This document shows, piece after piece, positions 19,117-28,761 of a stretch of DNA of 64,000 nt. A model generated the notes under the pieces. It had not been told where the DNA came from. It made no database searches and saw nothing but the letters and a program-made list of their open reading frames with translations. A program made the translations under genes and the position numbers. The first letter of the stretch is position 1. Each line of letters starts with the position of its first letter. The DNA is from Sphingobacterium wenxiniae (GTDB taxonomy: Bacteria; Bacteroidota; Bacteroidia; Sphingobacteriales; Sphingobacteriaceae), in contig NZ_FOZZ01000001.1 of the NCBI RefSeq assembly GCF_900116225.1, forward strand, positions 248,001 through 312,000, in the 5' to 3' direction.

Positions 19117-20116
19117 AGTTGAAAAGTTTAAGTGTATCCGGTTTACGGACTAAAACATAACAGATTATGCCAATGAATATCCAAAAGACCTGACGCGCAC
19201 GGCGGAGTACAGATACTACTAGCCAAACCGAAACAGCCTGAATACCAATAACGGCTAGCACTAACTTATTTCCCAGTTCTTCTATACCTAACTGTCCGGG
19301 AATAAATGCGCCCAGGCTTTTCACAGCGATAACGCCCATATCCAATAGCAAGCTCTCCATCAGCGGGATATTATACCCCAGAAAGGAAAGAATATAATAA
19401 AATTCCATGCTCCCGACCAGCCAATGCAAAGCAAAGAGCAAATAGGAAAGCCAAAAATTCACAGACTGCTGCTGATAAAAACACCGAGCCTGAACGGCTA
19501 AATCCCTGACCTTATACACCCATCGACGAAAACATCCCCCTTCTTCAACATTCGCTCCTGTGGTTTTCGATGTTCGGCTAAGCCAGAAAAACAGAACAAT
19601 CTGCCCAACAATCAATAGATTAAGGAAAAACCACAACCCATATTTAACGTAAGCAGAAGATGTCCAATCCATATTGGACATCAGCCAGATAATAGCCAAT
19701 GTAAGTAACAATAATTGCGACAAGACAGCTGTTATCCGCGAACCAACGATTGATCGGGTTGTCAATTCGGTCGATATTCCATAAGGTTTAAGTAATTCAT
19801 TTTTCAAGACGTCCCCCCCTATCACACTGGTGGGGTTATACAAACCAACTGTTTCACCCACCTGACGGATCATAAAAAGTCTTGTAACCGTTATTTTTCT
19901 CCGCTGAGTGCCCAAACATACCCACCAGCCTAATGTACCCAAGAGATAGGCAACAAAAGTGACACCGATCAGCATGAAAAATTTCCATCCTATTTTTGTC
20001 AATTCTGCAAAGACCATCCGGAAATCAACCTGCACAATAAAAATCGTAATAGACACAAAGATAGCGGCTATGACCAGTAGTCTTAGGATCCGCGTGCTGA
20101 TTAACCGGCGAGCCAT
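19091..20116 (-). CDS. LPG synthase-type TM protein (UPF0104, flippase-like)
   Basis: 341 aa with about eight membrane helices. The motif GETVGLYNPTSVIGGDVLK (about 87-105) is characteristic of the lysylphosphatidylglycerol synthase transmembrane domain family (PF03706). The lysyl transferase domain itself is absent. Such stand-alone membrane proteins are common next to glycosyltransferases in glycolipid loci and are thought to move or organise lipids. The gene overlaps both flanking GT4 genes (16 and 26 bases), which is strong evidence for one operon and a shared role. Confidence 0.85.
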   Translation of the reverse strand: MARRLISTRILRLLVIAAIFVSITIFIVQVDFRMVFAELTKIGWKFFMLIGVTFVAYLLGTLGWWVCLGTQRRKITVTRLFMIRQVGETVGLYNPTSVIGGDVLKNELLKPYGISTELTTRSIVGSRITAVLSQLLLLTLAIIWLMSNMDWTSSAYVKYGLWFFLNLLIVGQIVLFFWLSRTSKTTGANVEEGGCFRRWVYKVRDLAVQARCFYQQQSVNFWLSYLLFALHWLVGSMEFYYILSFLGYNIPLMESLLLDMGVIAVKSLGAFIPGQLGIEELGNKLVLAVIGIQAVSVWLVVSVLRRARQVFWIFIGIICYVLVRKPDTLKLFNYGNPVRQS

Positions 20117-21276
20117 ATCAATTCCCGATTCGGTTTCAAACTTAATTGTGCAAGTTCCGCAAAATAGCGATTCGTCAATCTATTCCAGTCCATTTCCTGC
20201 ACCGTATCGAGTGCATGACGGGCGATGTAAGAGCGAAGACTATCATCCTCTAACAAAAGGCGGATATAAATCAAGTAATCTTCTGCTGCCTTTGGTTTGC
20301 ACTTATATCCGGTTTGTCGGTGACGTATCAAATCCGCACTTCCTCCTCCATTGGCAATGACGCACGGTAAACCCGAAGCCATAGCCTCCACCACTACATT
20401 TCCGTATGTCTCCGATACCGAAGGAAACACAAAAACATCGCACGACGCATATAAAGCAGCTAAATCGTTGTGGGATAGCTTACCCAAAAAAATAGCATTG
20501 GGCATTTGCTCTTGCATCTCTTCCTTCGCTGGTCCCTCCCCCACAACGAGAAAGTTATGCGCTATGCCCTGTTTATCCAACAAATGATAGATATCAATCA
20601 ACGTCTGGATATTCTTCTCCCAGACCAATCGACTGGCAAATAAAATATTAGGCTGATTATTGCCAGTAATTTCTTGTACATAATCCCTATCCCTTTTTCC
20701 GGGGTGGAACAGGTTCAAATCAATCCCTCTTTGCCAAAGCGTCAACCTTTCTCCTTCTACCCCCAAATCTTCCAATTGCTTCTGCATTGTCAACGATGGC
20801 ACATACGTCAATTGACAGGTATTATAGAATCTTCGTGTTGCTGCCCGCATCCAACGTTGTACAGGTTTAATCAGCAAAGGCATTTTTTTGAGGTAGTAAG
20901 GTATATAAGAAAGGAAATTGGTATGATATAGGCTGATAACTGGGATACTTCTTTGTCGTGCATATTTTAAAGCAAAAAATCCCAGCAGTGACGGCGTGGC
21001 GATGTGAATAACATCCGGTTGGAAGGCATCCAATTCCCGTATAAGTCTGCTCCTCACCAAGAGAGGCACACTCAGGCTATAATCTTTGTTGACTTTCGTA
21101 TTTACAGTAGGTACATGTAAGCACCGATGCCCATGTAATTCTTCCGGACCTTGACCACAAACAAACAAAAACGAAAATCTCGAGGCATCAATCCGATCTA
21201 TAATCTGAAACATGGTTCGCGATGCACCATCAAACTCTTGTATAAGTATCTCTGCAAAAAAAACTGTTTTCACCAT
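20101..21276 (-). CDS. GT4-family glycosyltransferase
   Basis: 391 aa from the ATG at 21276 (MVKTVFFAEILIQEFDGAS); a longer frame to 21333 adds an unlikely N-terminus. N-terminal domain with HIATPSLLGFFALKYAR and SLYHTNFLSYIPYY; donor domain with FASRLVWEKNIQTLI and the Glu motif in SVSETYGNVVVEAMASGLP. This resembles the lipid-acceptor GT4 group (digalactosyldiacylglycerol or mannosyl transferases). First gene of the GT4 / flippase-like / GT4 operon. Confidence 0.9.
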   Translation of the reverse strand: MVKTVFFAEILIQEFDGASRTMFQIIDRIDASRFSFLFVCGQGPEELHGHRCLHVPTVNTKVNKDYSLSVPLLVRSRLIRELDAFQPDVIHIATPSLLGFFALKYARQRSIPVISLYHTNFLSYIPYYLKKMPLLIKPVQRWMRAATRRFYNTCQLTYVPSLTMQKQLEDLGVEGERLTLWQRGIDLNLFHPGKRDRDYVQEITGNNQPNILFASRLVWEKNIQTLIDIYHLLDKQGIAHNFLVVGEGPAKEEMQEQMPNAIFLGKLSHNDLAALYASCDVFVFPSVSETYGNVVVEAMASGLPCVIANGGGSADLIRHRQTGYKCKPKAAEDYLIYIRLLLEDDSLRSYIARHALDTVQEMDWNRLTNRYFAELAQLSLKPNRELIWLAG

Positions 21277-21438
21277 ACGGTACCCTGATTTTATGGTGAA
21301 CAAGATAGATAGTGAATATTTCCTTAAAAACAACTGTATATTAACGATTTATGAAATTATAAAGATATTTCAAGATATACAAACAATTAGAAAACAAAAA
21401 ATTAATCAATTTTTCATAAACAGCTAATAACCACAAGG

Positions 21439-21446
21439 TAGCTTTG
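21439..21446 (+). promoter_or_regulatory. -7 element of the EEP-family gene
   Basis: TAGCTTTG, a perfect TAnnTTTG, lies 23 bases before the ATG at 21470. The same octamer recurs before the SusC gene (22496) and the DUF4268 gene (48828). Confidence 0.5.
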
Positions 21447-21469
21447 GGTAAAATAAAATAACTCACAAA

Positions 21470-22438
21470 ATGGTCTTCGAAATGGCTTTGCACAAAAAGA
21501 AGTTCTGGAACAAAGTATCCCCTGTTTTACTCCTCCTCCTGACAGGCGCCTATTGGATAAAGACGACATCTTCTACCCCCTATATCCAATCTAAGTCCGA
21601 ACTATCCACCGCTGAGTTAACAAATCTCAAAGAGGGAGAACTAAGTCTCCTGACATACAACATTGCAGGTCTTCCCGAAGTACTATCCGCAGCAAGTACG
21701 CCACGCGCAAGTAGCATAAAAGAAATTGCGAAGAAAATCAATCGATTTGACATCGTCAATGTACAAGAGGACTTTCACTATCACAAAGAACTTTATAATT
21801 CCGAGAATAATCACCCCTTTCGCACCTTGCATAAACCGGGACTCCCCTACGGCGATGGGCTCAACACCCTATCGAAATACCCTATAACCGAAACAAAACG
21901 CATTGCATGGAATGCATGCCATGGTTCTGACTGTTTAGCCGCCAAAGGATTTTCTTTTATCCGTATACAATTAACCAAAAATATCTATGTTGATGTGTAT
22001 AATGTGCATGCAACCGCCCGCGACGAAAAAGCCGCCGCCGCCGCTCGTCAAAAAAACATAGTACAATTGGCCGAATATATAAATATGCATTCCGCAAAAA
22101 ATGCAGTGCTTGTTATGGGCGATTTTAATGCACATTTTGCCGCTTCTTGGGATAATCTGCAATGGTTCACCAAGGAAACACAATTGCAAGATGTGTGGGT
22201 GAATATGATGCATAATGGAGAATATCCGGATGGGCAACCCTCTTTCACACCTAAAGAAAAATTGACATTGACCGATAATTGCGAAAGCATTGATAAGATA
22301 TTCTTCCGAAATAGTGAAGATATTATATTCCTACCTCGTCAATATAAGATTGAAGATCAATATTTTTCGAACAAAAAGCACACAGCCCTTTCCGATCATC
22401 ATGCTGTTTCATGCGTTATTTCATGGAAAACACGATAA
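21470..22438 (+). CDS. Exported endonuclease/exonuclease/phosphatase-fold enzyme
   Basis: 322 aa with an uncleaved or cleavable N-terminal hydrophobic segment (about 14-30). DNase I-like fold motifs: LLTYNIAGLPE, NVQEDF (metal Glu), VYNVHATA, VMGDFNAH (catalytic D/N) and LSDHHAVSC (D-H pair). The insert NACHGSDCLAAKGF is found in sphingomyelinase-like members, so a phosphodiesterase acting on phospholipid or sphingolipid is plausible. Nuclease activity cannot be excluded. It lies 112 bases before the SusC gene on the same strand. Confidence 0.85.
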   Translation: MVFEMALHKKKFWNKVSPVLLLLLTGAYWIKTTSSTPYIQSKSELSTAELTNLKEGELSLLTYNIAGLPEVLSAASTPRASSIKEIAKKINRFDIVNVQEDFHYHKELYNSENNHPFRTLHKPGLPYGDGLNTLSKYPITETKRIAWNACHGSDCLAAKGFSFIRIQLTKNIYVDVYNVHATARDEKAAAAARQKNIVQLAEYINMHSAKNAVLVMGDFNAHFAASWDNLQWFTKETQLQDVWVNMMHNGEYPDGQPSFTPKEKLTLTDNCESIDKIFFRNSEDIIFLPRQYKIEDQYFSNKKHTALSDHHAVSCVISWKTR

Positions 22439-22495
22439 AAAGAAAACTTAATAATCTATTAACCCTACATTAACCTTAAGGGAACTTACCTCCGG

Positions 22496-22503
22496 TAGCT
22501 TTG
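22496..22503 (+). promoter_or_regulatory. -7 element of the SusC gene
   Basis: TAGCTTTG, a perfect TAnnTTTG, is 47 bases before the ATG at 22551. It suggests that susC/susD have their own promoter in addition to any read-through from the EEP gene. Confidence 0.5.
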
Positions 22504-22550
22504 CCGCAAACTTTGAGTTAACTCATTTATAAAAGTAAACGGAATTCTTT

Positions 22551-25500
22551 ATGAAAAAAAGCAGGGGAACTACTGTAAACTTTGGAAAAGTTAGGTATTT
22601 GCCATTATTATTGGCATTACCGCTCCAAATGCCAGGAACAGCCATGGCAGTAAACAGCATGAACACCATTTGGCAAGAGCAAGTTCAGGTGACGGGTGTT
22701 GTTGTAAATGCCCACGACCAAACACCAATCCAAGGTGCTACACTCCACGTCAATCAGCAGACTGTCGGCACCACCGATGGTGCAGGTAAATTCAGTATTT
22801 CAGTGCCTGTTGGTAGTGAATTGCGGATAAGCAGCGTAGGTTTCACCACCGAGAGAATCGCTATTACCCAACAGCGAAATAATCTCGTTGTGTCATTGAA
22901 AGCCACCTCTGCCGATATCGACGAAGTCGTTGTCACGGCTTTAGGTATCCAACGCGAGGCACGCCAACTAGGGTATGCGGTGAGTACCATCAAAGGTGAC
23001 GAACTACGCGAGGCTATGCCTACAAACTGGTCAGACGCGTTAAAAGGTAAAGTAGCAGGATTGAATCTTACACAAGCAGGTTCTGGACCACTAAACAGCA
23101 CCCGCATAAACCTGCGTGGAGACCGTTCTTTCAGTCCCAATAACAATGAAGCATTGATTGTTATCGACGGTATCCCAATGATCAACAGTAGCGGTAAAGC
23201 CAGTTCTGGTGTCAACGATGCCTATGGTGCCGGTGTTACCGGAAACATAGACAAAGATATTCCCATCGATTTTGGTAATGGATTGAGCGATTTGAATCCT
23301 GATGATATTGCCTCCGTAACCGTGTTAAAAGGACCTGCAGCAGCAGCCCTTTACGGAAGTCGTGCTGGAAATGGGGCTTTAATCATCACGACTAAAAAAG
23401 GTCTTAAACGTGACGGTATCGGGATCTCCTTAAACTCTAACACAGCGATAAATGATATTTTAAGATGGCCGGATATACAATATCAATACGGTCAAGGTAA
23501 TAATAACCGTAATGCTAACGGTGAGCTTTATTATTCCTATGGTCTTTCTGAGGATGGTGTAAATACAGGTTCTACTTCCAGTGCCTGGGGTCCTAAATTT
23601 AATGGACAAATGTATTATCAATACGACCCCGCAACAGAAGAACAATCTACAGAACGTTTGCCTTGGCAGCCCTATAAAAACAATATCCGCGACCTATTCC
23701 AGACAGGGAGCACATTCACCAACAGTGTGTCACTTGACGGAGCTACGGATAAATTCTCTGCACGCGCCTCTCTGACGCACACCAAAAACAATTGGATTCT
23801 GCAAAATTCGGGGTTTGAACGCTTGGTCGCATCGATGAACACCAGTGCGCAGATTTCGGAGAAATTGAAGATCAATGCAAAGTTTTCTTATGCAAGCAAA
23901 AACAGCGACAATCTTCCGGGAACAGGATATAACAATCAGTCTATCTCCTATTTCATGATTTTCCAAAATCCAAACGTGGATTTGAATGCTGTATACGGCC
24001 CCCGTTGGAAACGTGGCCAAGAACAGTTGAAACAGATTCACCCATATAGCTCCTATATCGAGAATCCATTCATCATCATGCATGAGATGACCAACGGAAT
24101 CAACAGTATGAACATGGACGGTAATCTACAAGGGGTTTACACCTTTAATCCGAAATGGGAATTGATGGTGCGCTCGGGAATCAACCTACGTCAGGACAAA
24201 CGCGAAAGCCGTCGTCCTTTTGACACGGCAAACTTCCCTCGCGGTTATTACAAGCAGCAGGATGTATATTTCTTCGAGTCCAATACCGACGCTCTACTTA
24301 GCTTCAATGAGTCATGGGATGATCGTTTCTCGCTAAGAGCATCTTTAGGGGGCAACGTTCGTAAGTACAACAGCAAAGAGAACAATGCAGTAGCGCGTGC
24401 GCTAAACCTTCCCGGCATATACAAGCTGAGCAATTCTTTGGAAGCACCAGTTGCCAATAACACCATTGAAGAAAAAAATGTGAATAGTGTTTACGGTTTG
24501 GTCAACTTAGGCTGGGATGATAAAGTTTATGTAGACATTACTGGACGTAACGACTGGTCATCTACCCTTCCATCGTCCAACCGTTCTTATTTCTATCCAT
24601 CCGTAAGTTCCAGCTATATCCTTTCGGATATTTTTGAACTGCCTTCGACCATTTCTTTTGCTAAAGCACGCTTGTCTTGGGCAATGGTGGGTAACGACAC
24701 CGAACCTTATCGGTTGCATAAATATTATCAAATTTCGCCGTTCCCTGGATCGTCTACCTCTCCGTCAACATTACACAATACTAATCTGAAACCCGAAATT
24801 TCAACCTCTTGGGAAGCCGGGATAGACTTTTCGTTGTTCAACAGTCGCTTAAATGCGGATGTAAACTACTACAACAACGTTACTGTCAATCAGGTGTTAC
24901 GTGTACCGTTGGATATTACCACAGGTTACAGTTCCGCTTTCATCAATGGTGGCAAAGTACGCAACCGAGGCATTGAGGTTTTACTAAGCGGTCGTCCTAT
25001 CGTAAATGACAATTTTAGCTGGACAACTACGGCTACATGGGCAAAAAACAAAAACCGTATCTTAGAATTAAGTAAAGATCTAAACACTGAGGAGCAGGTT
25101 ATAGCAACAAGTGGAGCAGGAGCAGTTTCCATCATCGCACGTGAAGGAGGTACTACCGGCGACCTGTATGGTTATGCCTTAGTGCGCAATGAGCAAGGAC
25201 AGGTTATTTTCGATGCCAACACAGGTCTTGCTATACGTCCCACAGAAATGGAAAAAATAGGTAATGCTTATGCAGATTGGCGTGCAGGCTTCAACAACGA
25301 ATTCCAATACAAAAACTGGACTCTAGGCGTGCTTTTGGATGGTCAATACGGTGGTATCGTGTACTCACAAACCCACCACAAAATGACCGAACAAGGAAAA
25401 CTTGGGCATACCCTTCGGGGTCGTGAAACAATGACCATAGTTGGCGATGGCGTTATCCAAAATAGTGACGGCACCTATTCTCCAAATACCAAAGAGGTTG

Positions 25501-25808
25501 CTATCCAGACTTGGTACGGCGATTATTACCGCAGAGCGAATGCAGAGACCAATAGCTTTGATGCCTCTTATTTAAAATTACGTGAAGTTCGTTTAGAATA
25601 TCGTTTACCACAGTCTTTTAGTAAACGATTAAGAGTCTCTAACATTAATGTAGCCGTTTTCGGTCGGGATTTAGCGATGATTTCGAAATTCCCAATCTTT
25701 GATCCAGAAACAGCAGCGTTGAATGGCGATACGATTATGCCAGGCATGGAAATGGGCCAGATGCCTACACCACGTACATGGGGCTTTAACCTACAACTTT
25801 CACTATAG
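22551..25808 (+). CDS. SusC/RagA-family TonB-linked outer membrane protein
   Basis: 1085 aa. A signal peptide is followed by a CarboxypepD_reg-like domain (about 45-120), a TonB-box region (DIDEVVVTALGIQRE), a plug domain (about 130-240, with VLKGPAAAALYGSRAGNG) and a long 22-strand barrel ending in a terminal aromatic-rich strand (TWGFNLQLSL). SusC proteins import ligands through the outer membrane using TonB energy, with the SusD lipoprotein as lid. The susD gene follows after 24 bases. No glycosidase is immediately linked, so the ligand is unclear. Confidence 0.95.
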   Translation: MKKSRGTTVNFGKVRYLPLLLALPLQMPGTAMAVNSMNTIWQEQVQVTGVVVNAHDQTPIQGATLHVNQQTVGTTDGAGKFSISVPVGSELRISSVGFTTERIAITQQRNNLVVSLKATSADIDEVVVTALGIQREARQLGYAVSTIKGDELREAMPTNWSDALKGKVAGLNLTQAGSGPLNSTRINLRGDRSFSPNNNEALIVIDGIPMINSSGKASSGVNDAYGAGVTGNIDKDIPIDFGNGLSDLNPDDIASVTVLKGPAAAALYGSRAGNGALIITTKKGLKRDGIGISLNSNTAINDILRWPDIQYQYGQGNNNRNANGELYYSYGLSEDGVNTGSTSSAWGPKFNGQMYYQYDPATEEQSTERLPWQPYKNNIRDLFQTGSTFTNSVSLDGATDKFSARASLTHTKNNWILQNSGFERLVASMNTSAQISEKLKINAKFSYASKNSDNLPGTGYNNQSISYFMIFQNPNVDLNAVYGPRWKRGQEQLKQIHPYSSYIENPFIIMHEMTNGINSMNMDGNLQGVYTFNPKWELMVRSGINLRQDKRESRRPFDTANFPRGYYKQQDVYFFESNTDALLSFNESWDDRFSLRASLGGNVRKYNSKENNAVARALNLPGIYKLSNSLEAPVANNTIEEKNVNSVYGLVNLGWDDKVYVDITGRNDWSSTLPSSNRSYFYPSVSSSYILSDIFELPSTISFAKARLSWAMVGNDTEPYRLHKYYQISPFPGSSTSPSTLHNTNLKPEISTSWEAGIDFSLFNSRLNADVNYYNNVTVNQVLRVPLDITTGYSSAFINGGKVRNRGIEVLLSGRPIVNDNFSWTTTATWAKNKNRILELSKDLNTEEQVIATSGAGAVSIIAREGGTTGDLYGYALVRNEQGQVIFDANTGLAIRPTEMEKIGNAYADWRAGFNNEFQYKNWTLGVLLDGQYGGIVYSQTHHKMTEQGKLGHTLRGRETMTIVGDGVIQNSDGTYSPNTKEVAIQTWYGDYYRRANAETNSFDASYLKLREVRLEYRLPQSFSKRLRVSNINVAVFGRDLAMISKFPIFDPETAALNGDTIMPGMEMGQMPTPRTWGFNLQLSL

Positions 25809-25832
25809 TACACAAATCTTGAATACACGAAA

Positions 25833-27290
25833 ATGAAAAAATTATTTTATATACTACTTGGCGCTACTTCTCTCCTGACGACAGTGTCCTGTACGAAAGA
25901 TTTCGATGAGTTGAATATAAACCCAAACCTCATCGATAAAGTTACTCCTGGAAGTTTGGTTACTCCAACGGTATACGGGATGAGCAACTATTTTACCCTA
26001 AGAAGCTACGACTTCACTTGGCAAATCATGCAGGTTGGATTACCCAACCCAAGTGTACAGTTGGGCATCCACAGGTATGATTTCATGCCTACCTCTGGAA
26101 ACGGAACTTGGAATACCTGCTACACTTGGTTGAGAAGCGTACGGGAGATGCGGGAAGCAGCCGATGCTTTTAACCAACCTGTTTATCATGCTGTAGCTTC
26201 TACATTGCAGGCTTATATCGGTGGCATACTAACCGATTCATTCGGAGATGTACCTTTCAGCGAAGCCTTGTTGGCAGAAGACGGCATCAATCAGCCCAAA
26301 TTTGACACGCAAGAGGAAATTTACACCCGATTAATCAACGATTTAGAAGAAGCAAACAAAATTTACGCCGGGGAAGGCAACATGAGCGGCAACGACCTGC
26401 TCTACAATAACGACAAAACAAAATGGCGGAAATTCAACAATTCGTTATTGTTGCGTCTTTTACTACGAACTTCCAATCAATCTACATTTGACAGCTACAA
26501 CCGTATCCGTCAAATCTTAGGCAACGAGACTGAGTATCCAATTTTCACCAGCAATGCGGATGCTGCTCTTGTCACCATTACAGGTATTGCACCCTATAGT
26601 TACGCTTGGGCACGCCGTCAGGACTATGTGAACTTTGAAGCGATGTCAAGTTTTTTCGTTGATATGCTGAATGATATGAATGATCCCCGTCGTCCACTTT
26701 TCATGACACAGGCCAGCCGTATGGTGGACGGAGCCCCACAAGCCATCGGCTATAAAGGTATCCCAAGTGCACACTCCGGTGACGAATCCCAGTTTGACTA
26801 CTCGCCGAGCACGCCAAATGGAAATCTGATGATCTACGATCAGATAGGTACACCGATTAAGCAAGTGATGATGAGCTATGCCGAAGTGGAATTTATAAAA
26901 GCAGAGACAGCATTGCACATTGGAAACCAAGACCTTGCCAAAGAATGTTACGAAAGGGGTGTTACTGCTGCTATTACACAATGGAACGGTGGCGCTATAC
27001 CCGTGGACTATTTTGACAACGAGGCTGCGGCATTCGACGGCACATTAGAAAGGGTCCTAGATCAAAAATACCTTGCCCTTTTCTTTAATGATTACCAGCA
27101 ATGGTATGAATATCGCCGCACAGGTTACCCTGTATTGCCAAAAACAGAACATATGCTTCATGATGGCATCATGCCTTCCCGCTTTATGTATCACAGTGAT
27201 GTACAACGCTATAATCCCGAGAACTACAAGGCAGCAGTTGATCGCATCGGAAAAGATGATTTTCATACCAAAGTATGGTGGGAAAAATAA
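25833..27290 (+). CDS. SusD/RagB-family lipoprotein
   Basis: 485 aa. The signal peptide ends in the lipobox TVSC (C20), followed by TKDFDELNINPNLID, typical of SusD-like lipoproteins. Helical TPR-like segments follow (TLQAYIGGILTDSFGDVPFSEAL; YAEVEFIKAETALHIGN), and the C-terminus (FNDYQQWYEYRRTGYP) is a hallmark. It caps the preceding SusC barrel on the cell surface. A strong terminator follows, so the pair ends the unit. Confidence 0.94.
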   Translation: MKKLFYILLGATSLLTTVSCTKDFDELNINPNLIDKVTPGSLVTPTVYGMSNYFTLRSYDFTWQIMQVGLPNPSVQLGIHRYDFMPTSGNGTWNTCYTWLRSVREMREAADAFNQPVYHAVASTLQAYIGGILTDSFGDVPFSEALLAEDGINQPKFDTQEEIYTRLINDLEEANKIYAGEGNMSGNDLLYNNDKTKWRKFNNSLLLRLLLRTSNQSTFDSYNRIRQILGNETEYPIFTSNADAALVTITGIAPYSYAWARRQDYVNFEAMSSFFVDMLNDMNDPRRPLFMTQASRMVDGAPQAIGYKGIPSAHSGDESQFDYSPSTPNGNLMIYDQIGTPIKQVMMSYAEVEFIKAETALHIGNQDLAKECYERGVTAAITQWNGGAIPVDYFDNEAAAFDGTLERVLDQKYLALFFNDYQQWYEYRRTGYPVLPKTEHMLHDGIMPSRFMYHSDVQRYNPENYKAAVDRIGKDDFHTKVWWEK

Positions 27291-27317
27291 GTAGGATTAA
27301 ACAGGTAATTTAACCAC

Positions 27318-27355
27318 AAAGACGCAATTTCACACAAATGGAATTGCGTCTTTTT
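27318..27355 (+). terminator. Terminator after the SusD gene
   Basis: AAAGACGCAATT and AATTGCGTCTTT form a perfect 12-bp stem followed by TT tract and AT-rich sequence, 28 bases after the susD stop. Confidence 0.92.
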
Positions 27356-27542
27356 ATTATCTTTTGATTTGCCAGAAAAAAATGTATTTTCGCTTTCACA
27401 ACAATACATTAGCATCTCATGGATCCAAGTCATTTGTAATTTTTATCTATATCAAGAAATATGTTTTTTGTCGTGCTGGATGAAATTGAAGCCCCACAAT
27501 AAACATAAATCAAACAGTTTCCTAATTATTGAATCATTACAA

Positions 27543-28388
27543 ATGAAAAAGACAAATATCGCTGTTCCAGCAGCTCTCCTATCCATGATCTGTGTACAAG
27601 GGGGCGCTTCCATCGCTAAGCGGCTCTTTCCTACCGTGGGTGCTATCGGTACTTCGGCCTTACGAATAGGCTTAGCAGCTATATTACTTACCCTCATCAA
27701 CAGACCTAACTTCTCCAAGTTCACCAAACAACAATGGCTCTACTGCGCCATATACGGAATTGGCATTGCCGCTATGAACCTTATCTTCTACATGGCTATC
27801 CAGCGTATTCCTTTAGGTCTTGGCGTGACCATCGAATTCGTGGGGCCATTATTTTTGGCCTTGGTCCTATCCAGAAAATGGCTCGATCTGCTTTGGGCGC
27901 TACTGGCTTGTACAGGGATCCTATTGATTGTACCCTGGCAAAGCGGAGATGTGGATCCAATTGGTTTGCTGTTGGCCTTCACTGCAGGCATATTCTGGGC
28001 AGTCTATATCGTCATGGGCGGAAAAGTAGCCAAAGTGTTGCCCGGTAAAGATGCTGTAACCACTGGCATGCTCTTTGCCTTTCTGTTCATCATTCCTTTT
28101 GCTTTGTGGGACGGCGCTATCTTAAACAGCAACGGTTCTGTTTTTTTATTAGGACTTGGGGTTGCCATATTTTCCAGTGCGCTGCCCTTTTCGCTCGATT
28201 TTATCGCTTTGAAAAGACTACCGGCCAAAACCTTCAGTATTTTAACAAGCTTACAGCCCGCATTTGCAGCCTTATCTGGATTAATATTTCTACAGGAAAA
28301 ACTGTCTTTCTTACAATGGGTATCCATTGCTTGTGTAGTATTGGCAAGCATGGGAACAACCATCTTTAGCCAAGGTAAAACAGAGTAA
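27543..28388 (+). CDS. EamA/RhtA-type inner-membrane exporter
   Basis: 281 aa from the ATG at 27543, which gives a normal EamA N-terminus (MKKTNIAVPAALLSMICVQGG); the longer frame from 27369 begins close to the upstream terminator. Ten membrane helices in two EamA repeats, with the conserved segment VTIEFVGPLFLAL and a C-terminal FLQEKLSFLQW. The pattern is closest to RhtA threonine/homoserine exporters. Substrate is not proven. A promoter-like TTTTG-N18-TATTTTCG lies directly after the susD terminator. Confidence 0.87.
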   Translation: MKKTNIAVPAALLSMICVQGGASIAKRLFPTVGAIGTSALRIGLAAILLTLINRPNFSKFTKQQWLYCAIYGIGIAAMNLIFYMAIQRIPLGLGVTIEFVGPLFLALVLSRKWLDLLWALLACTGILLIVPWQSGDVDPIGLLLAFTAGIFWAVYIVMGGKVAKVLPGKDAVTTGMLFAFLFIIPFALWDGAILNSNGSVFLLGLGVAIFSSALPFSLDFIALKRLPAKTFSILTSLQPAFAALSGLIFLQEKLSFLQWVSIACVVLASMGTTIFSQGKTE

Positions 28389-28458
28389 TACCTGCTGATA
28401 AAGACTCTCGCAACAAAACTTTGACAACATTACAATGATAGAATCAATCTAAATTAAC

Positions 28459-28466
28459 TATCTTTG
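28459..28466 (+). promoter_or_regulatory. -7 element of feoAB
   Basis: TATCTTTG, a perfect TAnnTTTG, is 55 bases before the feoA ATG. I could not identify a convincing Fur box beside it. Confidence 0.5.
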
Positions 28467-28521
28467 GTCAATTTCAACTTATTATACTTAATATAAAAGT
28501 TATTATTTTTTTTAATCCAAG

Positions 28522-28758
28522 ATGCAAGAAAAACTTAGTCTTACCGTATTGAAGATTGGCGAAAAAGCAACAATCAGTGCCGTCAACTCTGAAGAACTGC
28601 CTGCCAAGTTTTTGGAAATGGGACTTCTTCCCGGTCACGTTATCGAGGTAAAGCACAAAGCTCCCTTCAACGGACCTATTGGCCTTCATATTCACTCATC
28701 CAATGTATTAATCGCCCTTCGCAAATCAGAAGCTGAACATATTTTTGTTGAAAAATAA
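28522..28758 (+). CDS. feoA: FeoA-domain protein
   Basis: 78 aa SH3-like FeoA domain (about 5-75), with LPAKFLEMGLLPGHVIEV and the terminal IALRKSEAEHI typical of the family. It is a small cytoplasmic partner of the FeoB iron transporter. feoB starts 3 bases after its stop, so the two are co-translated. Confidence 0.92.
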   Translation: MQEKLSLTVLKIGEKATISAVNSEELPAKFLEMGLLPGHVIEVKHKAPFNGPIGLHIHSSNVLIALRKSEAEHIFVEK

Positions 28759-28761
28759 CGC

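Noticed and set aside
20101-21333. Longer N-terminus for the first GT4 enzyme
   Set aside because: The extra 19 residues do not look like a GT4 start; MVKTVFFAEI at 21276 does.
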